Below the pieces are notes generated by a model. It saw nothing but the letters and a program-made list of their open reading frames with translations. It did no database searches and had not been told where the DNA came from. A stretch of DNA of 21,547 nucleotides from Lactobacillus delbrueckii (GTDB taxonomy: Bacteria; Bacillota; Bacilli; Lactobacillales; Lactobacillaceae): assembly GCA_004556255.1 (NCBI GenBank), contig SFHY01000009.1, positions 1-21,547 of the forward strand. The letters are read 5' to 3'. The position numbers and the translations under genes were made by a program. Below, piece after piece: positions 1-5,707 of this stretch (the first letter of the stretch is position 1; the number at the start of each line of letters is the position of its first letter).

Positions 1-15
1 ACGCTCTTCCGATCT
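1..15. other. Residual Illumina adapter (not genomic)
   Basis: The first 15 bases, ACGCTCTTCCGATCT, are identical to the last 15 bases of the common Illumina read-1 adapter. The adjoining minus-strand reading frame is well conserved up to about position 15 and then turns into residues that do not fit the enzyme family (Asp at 12-14, where a hydrophobic residue followed by Pro-Gly-Gly is expected). Both facts indicate untrimmed library adapter fused to the contig end. Confidence 0.93.
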
Positions 16-86
16 CCGTAAAGGTGGTCAATGCCCCACTTGTACATAACATCTAAAACGGCGTTTGCGCCCTTAATTTTTGCCAT
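16..86 (-). CDS. pox: Thiamine-pyrophosphate enzyme, probable pyruvate oxidase, N-terminal fragment
   Basis: Only the first 24 codons are present; the rest is lost at the contig end. The fragment begins MAKIKGANAVLDVMYKWG and continues with Ile-Asp-His-Leu-Tyr-Gly. That matches the start of the TPP-binding domain of pyruvate oxidases and acetolactate-synthase-like enzymes, in which a helix leads into WGVDHLYGxPGG. A good ribosome-binding site, AAGGAG, lies 8 bases before the ATG at 86. Pyruvate oxidase turns pyruvate, phosphate and O2 into acetyl phosphate, CO2 and H2O2 in the cytoplasm. The gene follows mnmG on the same strand, but a terminator and its own candidate promoter separate them. 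With so few residues, acetolactate synthase or another family member cannot be excluded. Confidence 0.6.
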
Positions 87-124
87 AAGTGAATCTCCTT
101 AAAAATTATTACTTACAGCCCTTT

Positions 125-152
125 ATTAAACCACATTTTTTCACTTTTGCAA
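125..152 (-). promoter_or_regulatory. Candidate promoter of the pox-like gene
   Basis: On the minus strand, TTGCAA (147-152) is followed after 16 bases by TTTAAT (125-130). The -10 box is preceded by TGG, giving an extended -10 (TGnTTTAAT). An inverted repeat, CACTT-TTGC-AAGTG (142-155), covers the -35 box and could be an operator. The leader to the ATG would be about 35 bases. Inferred from sequence only. Confidence 0.5.
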
Positions 153-160
153 GTGCTATC

Positions 161-192
161 AAAAGCCGCTATAGCAAGGATTAGCCGCTTTT
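161..192. repeat. Imperfect hairpin upstream of the pox promoter
   Basis: AAAAGCCGCTA (161-171) and TAGCCGCTTTT (182-192) pair over 11 positions with one central mismatch around a 10-base loop. The arms end in A and T runs, so it resembles a weak bidirectional terminator. It lies upstream of the candidate pox promoter, where it could be a second mnmG terminator or a regulatory site. Confidence 0.4.
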
Positions 193-345
193 TAAGCTAG
201 TTAATTCACAAACTTGCTTTTTCCGGATAAAAAATTTGTGCTATCTTCCCTTTTTGTATTGTGAAAAAGTAGCTAACTTCCGGAGAATATTTTTTGGTAA
301 AGTTTTTATTAATTTTTTAAAAAGTATAAAAGCCATCGATTATTT

Positions 346-378
346 AAAAAGCAGGTCAGGATCTCTGGTCTGCTTTTT
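346..378 (-). terminator. Rho-independent terminator after mnmG
   Basis: AAAAAGCAG (346-354) pairs perfectly with CTGCTTTTT (370-378). A further CAG/CTG pairing closes the apical loop. On the minus strand the stem ends in a run of five U, 15 bases after the mnmG stop codon. Because both arms carry A/T runs it could also act in the other direction. Confidence 0.8.
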
Positions 379-392
379 AAAATTATTGCTCT

Positions 393-2288
393 TTACTTCT
401 GAACCTTGGCGTATTTGCCATTTTGCACGTAAACGCTCAAGATGGCCAAGTCAGCCGGGTTGACCCCGGAGATTCTTTCCGCCTGGGCCAGGGTTTCTGG
501 CCGGATCTTGGCGAACTTCTCCCGGGCTTCCGTAGCCAGGCCCTCGATCTGGTCATAGTCGATATCCTTTGGGATCTTCTTGGCTTCCTGCCGGCGCAGG
601 CGGGCCACTTGAATCTCCTGCTTCTTGATGTAGCCGGCATACTTGATATCGATTTCCACCTGTTCCTTGACATAGCGGTCGCCAGCCAGCTTCTGGCCAG
701 TCAGGCGCTCAACGTCTTCAACCGTCACCTTTGGCCGTCTGAGGAAGACATCTGCCTTAACCCCGCCGTTTAAGTCGGTCTCGCCTAAACCAGCCAGGTA
801 TTCATTGACGGCAATGGTCGGGTGGACAGTGATTTCGCCCAGCCGGTCCAGGTCTTCTTGAATCAGTTCCTTCTTGGCCAAAAATTCCTGGTAGCGGGCA
901 TCGTCAATCAAGCCCAGGTCATGCCCCTTTTCCGTCAAACGGAGGTCAGCATTGTCATGACGGAGAAGCAGCCGGTATTCAGCCCGGCTGGTCAAAAGCC
1001 GGTAAGGCTCTTCCGTCCCCTTGGTTACCAGGTCATCGATCAAGACGCCAATGTAGGCTTCATCCCGGCCCAGGGTGAAGGCTGGCTTGCCTTCCGCGCT
1101 CAAAGCAGCGTTGATCCCGGCAATCAGGCCTTGGCCGGCAGCTTCTTCGTAGCCGGAAGTCCCGTTCATCTGCCCGGCCGTATACAGGTGCTTGATCCGC
1201 TTGGTTTCTAAAGTGTGGGTCAACTGCCATGGGTCGACCACGTCGTACTCAATGGCGTAGCCCGGCCGCATCATTTCAACTTTTTCCAGGCCAGCGACCG
1301 TGTGCAGCATTTCCAGCTGCACTTCTTCCGGCATGGAGGTTGAAAAGTCCCCGACATAGATTTCTTCCGTCTTCCGCCCTTCCGGTTCCAGGAAGATCTG
1401 GTGCCGGTCCTTGTCCGCGAAACGGACGACCTTGGTTTCAATTGACGGGCAGTAGCGCGGCCCTACCCCGACGATGTCACCGGAGAACATCGGTGACCGG
1501 TCCAGGTTTTCATTGATGATTTCGTGGGTCTTCGGGTTGGTGTAGGTCATCCAGCAGGAAGTCTGGTCGGTCAAGTAGTCTTCATCCCTGCTGGTAAAGG
1601 AGAAGTGGCGGGGCTCCTTGTCACCCGGCTCTTCTTCAGTCTTGGAATAGTCGATGGTGTGCCGGTTGACCCGGGGCGGCGTCCCGGTCTTAAAGCGACG
1701 CAGCTTGAAGCCCAGTCTCTCCAGGCTTTCAGACAGCTTGATGGCTGGAATCGTGTTGTTCGGGCCAGATGAGTAGTTCAGTTCCCCGATAAAAATCCGC
1801 CCTCTGGCCGCGGTCCCTGTCGTCAAGACCACGCTCTTGGCCCGGTAGCGGGCCCCGGTGTTGGTCACCACGCCCCGGCATTCCCCGTCTTCAACGATCA
1901 AGTCGTCAACGACTGCCTGGCGCAGGGTCAGATTAGGGGTGTTTTCGATGGTCCGCTTCATCTCTTCATGGTAGTCCCACTTGTCAGCCTGGGCTCTTAA
2001 TGCCCGGACAGCCGGCCCCTTGCCCGTGTTCAGCATCCGCATCTGGATGTAGGTCTTGTCGATGTTCTTGCCCATCTCCCCGCCTAAAGCGTCGATTTCT
2101 CTGACCACGGTCCCCTTGGCCGGGCCGCCGACTGACGGGTTGCAGGGCATAAAGGCCACCATATCCAGGCCGATGGTAAGCAGCAGGGTCTTCTCCCCCA
2201 TCCTGGCACTGGCCAGGGCTGCCTCACAGCCGGCATGGCCGGCGCCGACCACGATCACGTCATATTCGTTTGAAACATAAGTCTTCAT
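393..2288 (-). CDS. mnmG: tRNA uridine-5-carboxymethylaminomethyl modification enzyme MnmG (GidA)
   Basis: A 631-residue FAD-dependent enzyme that works with MnmE to install the carboxymethylaminomethyl (or related) group on C5 of wobble U34 in tRNAs reading two-codon boxes. The N-terminal dinucleotide fold shows GAGHAGCEAA (residues 15-24). The conserved cysteine motif MPCNPSVGGPAKG follows (Cys49), and a second conserved Cys lies in YCPSIETKVVRF. The C-terminus ends with the family pattern ERISGVNPADLAILSVY. Length and ends are typical of the family. The ATG at 2288 is preceded by GGAAG about 9 bases upstream. It lies 26 bases after the mnmE stop, so the two subunits of the modification complex are co-transcribed, and a terminator follows directly. 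Confidence 0.97.
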   Translation of the reverse strand: MKTYVSNEYDVIVVGAGHAGCEAALASARMGEKTLLLTIGLDMVAFMPCNPSVGGPAKGTVVREIDALGGEMGKNIDKTYIQMRMLNTGKGPAVRALRAQADKWDYHEEMKRTIENTPNLTLRQAVVDDLIVEDGECRGVVTNTGARYRAKSVVLTTGTAARGRIFIGELNYSSGPNNTIPAIKLSESLERLGFKLRRFKTGTPPRVNRHTIDYSKTEEEPGDKEPRHFSFTSRDEDYLTDQTSCWMTYTNPKTHEIINENLDRSPMFSGDIVGVGPRYCPSIETKVVRFADKDRHQIFLEPEGRKTEEIYVGDFSTSMPEEVQLEMLHTVAGLEKVEMMRPGYAIEYDVVDPWQLTHTLETKRIKHLYTAGQMNGTSGYEEAAGQGLIAGINAALSAEGKPAFTLGRDEAYIGVLIDDLVTKGTEEPYRLLTSRAEYRLLLRHDNADLRLTEKGHDLGLIDDARYQEFLAKKELIQEDLDRLGEITVHPTIAVNEYLAGLGETDLNGGVKADVFLRRPKVTVEDVERLTGQKLAGDRYVKEQVEIDIKYAGYIKKQEIQVARLRRQEAKKIPKDIDYDQIEGLATEAREKFAKIRPETLAQAERISGVNPADLAILSVYVQNGKYAKVQK

Positions 2289-2314
2289 TTTTTTCGTCTT
2301 CCTTGCCTTCCTCG

Positions 2315-3700
2315 CTATTTCCCTAAGCAGAACTGACTGAAGAGGTCATTGATCAATTCATCTGGAGCGCTATCCCCGGTGATCTCGCCCAGGCTCTCCC
2401 AGGCCCCGGTAAAGTCGATCTGAACCAGGTCAACCGGCATCCCGTCCTCAAGCCCGCTGGCCACGTCGGCCAATTGCTGCTTGGCCTTGGCCAAAAGGCC
2501 CGCCTGCCGCTGGTTGGTCACCAGGACCTGGTCGTTGGAGTTTTCGATCCCCTTGAAGAAAAGCTTTTTGATCAAGGCTTCCAATTCGTCCAGGTTTTCC
2601 TTCATCATGATCGAGGTGCTGATCACTTCACTGCCGCTTTCTTTAGCAATCTCAGCCGCGGACAGCTGCTGGCCCAGGTCCGTTTTGTTCAGCACGATGA
2701 TCCGCTTTTTACCGGCGGTCAGGTCCAAAAGCTGCCGGTCTTCTTCCGTCAATTCCTGGCTGCCGTCCAGCAAAAGCAGGATCAAGTCCGCTTGGGCAAT
2801 AGCTTTCTTTGACCGCTCAACCCCGATTTTTTCCACCTGGTCCTCGGTGTGATGAATCCCGGCCGTGTCAATCAACTCCAAAGGCACCCCCTTGACGGAC
2901 ACGAACTCTTCCAGGGTGTCCCGGGTAGTCCCGGCCACGTCCGTCACGATCGCCTTGTCGCTTTGGGTCAAGTAGTTCAAAAGTGATGACTTGCCAACGT
3001 TAGGCCGGCCAACAATCGCTGTCTTCAAGCCGTTTCTGAGGATCTGCCCCTCCTGGGCCGTTTCCAGCAGGCGGTCAATCTTGCCGCTGACGGTTTCCGC
3101 GCAAGCCAGCATCTTCTGGGCCGTCACTTCTTCTTCATCGTATTCCGGGTAGTCGATGTTGACTTCGACATTGGCCAAAACATCCAGGATTTCCTGGCGC
3201 AGGGCCCGGATTTCCATCAAAAGGCCGCCGGAGAGCTGCTTGACCGCCACCTGCCGGGCCTTGTCAGTCTTAGCCCGGATGATGTCCATCACGCTTTCAG
3301 CTTGAGTCAGGTCGATCCGGCCGTTGACGAAGGCCCGCTTGGTAAATTCGCCCGGGTCAGCCATTCTGGCCCCGTTGGCCAAGAGCAGCTGCAGGATGTC
3401 ATTAGTGACCACGATCCCCCCGTGGCAGTTGATTTCCACGATGTCTTCCTTGGTAAAAGTCTTCGGCGCCAGCATGACGGAGGCCATGACCTCATCGATC
3501 ACCTGTCCGGTCGCCGGGTCCACAATGTGACCGTAGTTGATCGTGTGGCTGGGAACTTTTTCCAGGTCCTTGCCCTTAAACAAGCGGTTGACAATGGCGA
3601 CCGCATCTTCCCCGGAGACGCGGACGATGGAGATCCCGCCTTCTCCCAGCGGCGTTGAGATCGCCGCGATCGTATCAAATTCAGTTAAACGTTGAACCAT
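2315..3700 (-). CDS. mnmE: tRNA modification GTPase MnmE (TrmE)
   Basis: A 461-residue G protein and partner of MnmG in U34 modification, using tetrahydrofolate-bound one-carbon units. The N-terminal folate-binding domain begins MVQRLTEFDTIAAISTPLG. The G domain inserted in the helical domain shows the P-loop GRPNVGKSS (about 231-239), GTTRDT, DTAG and NKTD. The protein ends in FCLGK, the C-x-GK tail with the conserved cysteine. I chose the ATG at 3700 because it has GAGG 8 bases upstream and starts exactly at the family N-terminus. An in-frame TTG at 3736 would add 12 unconserved residues, lacks a ribosome-binding site and would start in the U-tract of a terminator. It lies downstream of yidC with no jag/khpB gene between them. 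Confidence 0.97.
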   Translation of the reverse strand: MVQRLTEFDTIAAISTPLGEGGISIVRVSGEDAVAIVNRLFKGKDLEKVPSHTINYGHIVDPATGQVIDEVMASVMLAPKTFTKEDIVEINCHGGIVVTNDILQLLLANGARMADPGEFTKRAFVNGRIDLTQAESVMDIIRAKTDKARQVAVKQLSGGLLMEIRALRQEILDVLANVEVNIDYPEYDEEEVTAQKMLACAETVSGKIDRLLETAQEGQILRNGLKTAIVGRPNVGKSSLLNYLTQSDKAIVTDVAGTTRDTLEEFVSVKGVPLELIDTAGIHHTEDQVEKIGVERSKKAIAQADLILLLLDGSQELTEEDRQLLDLTAGKKRIIVLNKTDLGQQLSAAEIAKESGSEVISTSIMMKENLDELEALIKKLFFKGIENSNDQVLVTNQRQAGLLAKAKQQLADVASGLEDGMPVDLVQIDFTGAWESLGEITGDSAPDELINDLFSQFCLGK

Positions 3701-3723
3701 CTCGTTACCTCGTTTTTTCCAAT

Positions 3724-3782
3724 AAAAAAAGCGCAATTTCCACCATGAAAAATGATGGATAAAGCACTTTCACTACTTTATC
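3724..3782 (-). terminator. Terminator with an overlapping alternative hairpin, between yidC and mnmE
   Basis: Read on the minus strand, AAAGTGC (3770-3764) pairs with GCGCTTT (3734-3728, one G-U pair). Inside it CCATCA pairs with TGGTGG, and the outer stem runs into seven U (3730-3724), the form of an intrinsic terminator. Just upstream GATAAAG (3782-3776) pairs with CTTTATC (3764-3758), using bases of the terminator's left arm, so the two folds cannot form completely together. It most simply ends the rpmH-rnpA-yidC transcript; it might also control mnmE. Confidence 0.6.
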
Positions 3783-3807
3783 TAAAAAACTTTAGATGAA
3801 TATTCAA
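3779..3807 (-). promoter_or_regulatory. Weak candidate promoter for mnmE-mnmG
   Basis: TTGAAT (3807-3802) and TAGATA (3784-3779) are separated by 17 bases directly after the yidC stop codon. The -35 box is fair and the -10 box poor (three of six consensus bases). If used, its transcript would start upstream of the terminator hairpin, making that hairpin part of the mnmE leader. A 7-bp hairpin, ATCTAAA/TTTAGAT (3780-3797), overlaps it. Confidence 0.25.
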
Positions 3808-4677
3808 TTATTTCCGCTTGATCCGCTTGTAAGCCCGCCGCATCTTGCGCTGGCGCTCGCGTTCAGCTTCTTCCTTGGCTTCCTGTTCCTTGCGGTACTT
3901 GAATGGGTTCTGCAAGACCAGGGTCTGGCCAACCTGGAAGAGGTTGGAGATCACCCAGTAAAGGGAGATCGCGGACTGGAAGACGATGGCCCAGATCCCG
4001 ACCATGATGGCCATGACATAGCTCATCATCTTAGTCATCGTGGTCTGGGAAGACTTAGGCACCGACAAAGTCGCGATGTATGAGGACAGGAAGGTAAATA
4101 CCGCTGCCAAAATCGGCAGGATGTAGTATGGGTCTGGCTTGCCCAGGTCCATCCACAAGAATTTACCGTTCTGCAGCTCTGGCGTCCGCCAGATGGCCTG
4201 GTACAGGGCCCACATAACCGGCAACTGGATCACCATCGGCAGGCAGCCGGCGTAAGGATTGACGCCCGCTTCCTTGTAAAGCTTCTGCGTTTCTTCGTTC
4301 AGCTTGTTCCGGGTCTCCAGGTCCTTGCTGGAATACTTTTCCTGCAAGGCCTTCAGTTCCGGCTGGATCTCCTGCATCTTTCTGGTGCTGTTGATCTGCA
4401 CCGCGTTCAAAGGCAGGAGGATCACCCGGATGATAACCGTAAAGATGATGATGGCCCAGCCGTAGCTGCCCCCGCAGACTTTGGCAATCCAAAGCACGAA
4501 CTGGGAGAGGTAGTAAACTACCCAGGCATCCCACCAGTTGCTGGAATTATGGGAGATCGGCGTTGGCTTCTGGGTGGTCTGCGTGGCGCAGCCGCTCAGA
4601 ACAAGGGCAAAAACCGTCACCAGTGCCAGAGCGGCCAGAAGGCGCTTGGTACTCTTCTTCGATAAAATGTCCTTCAC
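3808..4677 (-). CDS. yidC: Membrane protein insertase YidC/OxaA (SpoIIIJ type), lipoprotein
   Basis: A 289-residue membrane insertase that inserts and folds membrane proteins, alone or with SecYEG. The N-terminus is a lipoprotein signal: KKSTKR, a hydrophobic core and the lipobox LSGC, with Cys30 as the predicted lipidated residue after cleavage. The first core transmembrane segment after it carries the conserved positive residue (Arg84 in FTVIIRVILLPL), expected in the hydrophilic groove that receives substrates. A charged cytoplasmic hairpin and further membrane segments follow. The tail is very basic (ends RRAYKRIKRK), typical of ribosome-contacting YidC C-termini. It starts with GTG at 4677, overlapping the rnpA stop codon by one base, which indicates translational coupling. 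Confidence 0.96.
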   Translation of the reverse strand: MKDILSKKSTKRLLAALALVTVFALVLSGCATQTTQKPTPISHNSSNWWDAWVVYYLSQFVLWIAKVCGGSYGWAIIIFTVIIRVILLPLNAVQINSTRKMQEIQPELKALQEKYSSKDLETRNKLNEETQKLYKEAGVNPYAGCLPMVIQLPVMWALYQAIWRTPELQNGKFLWMDLGKPDPYYILPILAAVFTFLSSYIATLSVPKSSQTTMTKMMSYVMAIMVGIWAIVFQSAISLYWVISNLFQVGQTLVLQNPFKYRKEQEAKEEAERERQRKMRRAYKRIKRK

Positions 4678-5042
4678 TATTTTTCCTCTTTATTTGGCAT
4701 TTCTTCAATGACGTGGGCCAGGTTCAGCGCATGAAGCAGGTTTTCCCGCGTCTTTTCCCAATCGAAATCGCGAGCGTAGGGTCTGGCAATCACCAAGAAG
4801 TCCAAGTCCGGCGCAATCCGGTCCCGGTTCTCGGTCAACACCGCCCTGATGTAGCGCTTGAGACGGTTGCGCACGACGGCCGTGTGACCGACCTTCTTGC
4901 CGACAGAGATGCCGACGCGAAAATGCTTATTCTGCTTTCTAGGCAGGACGTAGATCACAAAAGCCCGGTTGGCAACTGATTCGCCATTTTCAAAGACGGT
5001 CTGAAAATCCTGTTCAGATTTAACTCGATATGACTTTCTCAA
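4677..5042 (-). CDS. rnpA: Ribonuclease P protein component
   Basis: A 121-residue basic protein that binds the RNase P RNA and helps it recognise the 5' leader of precursor tRNAs. It shows the RNR signature VRNRLKRYIRAV (Arg58 to Arg63 at its core) and the preceding FRVGISVGKKVG strand. The start is TTG at 5042, giving MRKSYRVKSEQDF; I see no in-frame ATG near this point. The ribosome-binding site is weak (AAGAG close to the start), so translation is probably low. It lies 48 bases after rpmH, with a terminator hairpin in the gap, and overlaps yidC by one base (TAGTG). Confidence 0.95.
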   Translation of the reverse strand: MRKSYRVKSEQDFQTVFENGESVANRAFVIYVLPRKQNKHFRVGISVGKKVGHTAVVRNRLKRYIRAVLTENRDRIAPDLDFLVIARPYARDFDWEKTRENLLHALNLAHVIEEMPNKEEK

Positions 5043-5065
5043 AGCTCTTTACACTCTTGCAAATT

Positions 5066-5089
5066 AAAAAAACCACTGGGATTCAGTGG
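5066..5089 (-). terminator. Terminator or attenuator between rpmH and rnpA
   Basis: On the minus strand CCACTG (5089-5084), loop AATCC and CAGTGG (5078-5073) are followed by seven U (5072-5066), starting just past the rpmH stop. It is a clean intrinsic terminator. Since rnpA and yidC lie directly downstream with no evident promoter of their own, partial read-through would set a high L34 to low RnpA ratio. Confidence 0.85.
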
Positions 5090-5090
5090 C

Positions 5091-5231
5091 TTAAGCAGAT
5101 AATACTTTTCTACCCTTTGCACGGCGTCTAGCCAAAACCTTACGGCCGTTGCTTGTAGCCATACGCTTCATGAAGCCGTGAACGCGTGAACGGTGACGCT
5201 TCTTAGGTTGGTAAGTTCTCTTAGTTGACAT
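5091..5231 (-). CDS. rpmH: 50S ribosomal protein L34
   Basis: A 46-residue, extremely basic protein of the large ribosomal subunit. It begins MSTKRTYQPKKRHRSRVHGF and ends RRRAKGRKVLSA, the full L34 pattern. The ATG at 5231 has a strong GGAGGTG ribosome-binding site. It uses CGT and AAG codons, as expected for a highly expressed gene, unlike the G/C-ending usage of its neighbours. It is the first gene of the leftward rpmH-rnpA-yidC unit and is separated from dnaA by the upstream half of oriC, the usual place in Firmicutes. Confidence 0.97.
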   Translation of the reverse strand: MSTKRTYQPKKRHRSRVHGFMKRMATSNGRKVLARRRAKGRKVLSA

Positions 5232-5278
5232 ATATTTGCACCTCCATTTTTTAGTGCTACGTGCACAATTTCTTATCT

Positions 5279-5307
5279 AGAATAGCACGGAAATCAAAAA
5301 AAACCAA
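5279..5307 (-). promoter_or_regulatory. Promoter of rpmH
   Basis: On the minus strand TTGGTT (5307-5302) and TATTCT (5284-5279) are separated by exactly 17 bases. Transcription would begin near 5272, giving a leader of about 40 bases that contains a small GTGC-ACGTA-GCAC hairpin and ends in the GGAGGTG site. The promoter points away from dnaA. Confidence 0.6.
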
Positions 5308-5367
5308 GCTTTTTCTTGCAAACTTGCCCGATTTTTTCCTTAGACTGCCTGAGCCTGATCCCCTGCC

Positions 5368-5650
5368 TGTGGACAGAAAGCAGACCGCGAAAAAAAATTT
5401 TTCCCGGCAATCAACAGGCTTTTTTACAGACTTATCCACAGTCCACACCCTGTCAAAAACCTTTTCAACACCCTGTGGATATGTCCGGTCAAAACCAGGA
5501 TCAGCTTTTGCCGCTCTAAGAAAAGTTGTCCACAAGACTTATCCACTTCTGTCCGATTTCGATAAAATTATCAGCAGAGGTCACAGGCAACTTTTTATTT
5601 CTTGTCCACAGCCTGTGGATTCTGGATTTCTTTCTTCCACCTGTGGAAAA
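5368..5650. other. oriC: oriC, upstream part: DnaA-box cluster before dnaA
   Basis: This region, within the 476-base gap between rpmH and dnaA, is crowded with copies of the DnaA box (TTATCCACA). There is a perfect box at 5432-5440 (+). One-mismatch boxes lie at 5474-5482 (-), 5526-5534 (+), 5539-5547 (+), 5602-5610 (+) and 5642-5650 (-). Weaker boxes lie at 5368-5376 (-) and 5614-5622 (-). The octamer CCTGTGGA recurs four times. Inverted pairs such as TCCACA-GCC-TGTGGA (5606-5620) place boxes head to head. Overlapping open frames at 5257-5659 on both strands lack ribosome-binding sites and are not genes. This corresponds to the upstream inc region of bipartite Firmicutes origins. Confidence 0.9.
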
Positions 5651-5672
5651 CCTGGTTAGTAAATGCTAAAAT
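5642..5672 (+). promoter_or_regulatory. dnaA promoter with an overlapping DnaA box
   Basis: An extended -10, TGC-TAAAAT (5664-5672), lies about 20 bases before the GGAGGG ribosome-binding site. The -35 position (about 5644-5649) has no good hexamer and falls inside a one-mismatch DnaA box, TGTGGAAAA (5642-5650, minus). Such overlap suggests that DnaA represses its own gene, as is known in other bacteria. Confidence 0.55.
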
Positions 5673-5707
5673 AATTTTGCTAAAAAATTTTTTGGAGGGA
5701 ATGTTTT

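Larger units (their letters stand above)
87..392. other. Intergenic region between mnmG and the pox-like gene
   Basis: This AT-rich stretch of about 306 bases has no credible gene. It holds the mnmG terminator (346-378), a candidate minus-strand promoter (125-152) and an imperfect hairpin (161-192). A 75-codon plus-strand open frame at 236-463 has no ribosome-binding site and runs into the antisense of mnmG, so I do not count it. In 193-345 I see only A/T runs. Confidence 0.7.

Noticed and set aside
236..463. 75-codon plus-strand open frame
   Set aside because: No ribosome-binding site; it crosses the mnmG terminator and runs into mnmG antisense.
3701..3736. TTG start that would lengthen MnmE by 12 residues
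   Set aside because: No ribosome-binding site, it starts in the U-tract of a terminator, and the family N-terminus begins at the ATG at 3700.
5368..5650. CRISPR array
   Set aside because: The repeats are short (8-9 bases), irregularly spaced and in both orientations, and match the DnaA box.
5257..5659. Open frames of 132 and 92 codons on opposite strands in the rpmH-dnaA gap
   Set aside because: They overlap the DnaA-box cluster and promoters, lack ribosome-binding sites and resemble no protein I know. The region is the origin.
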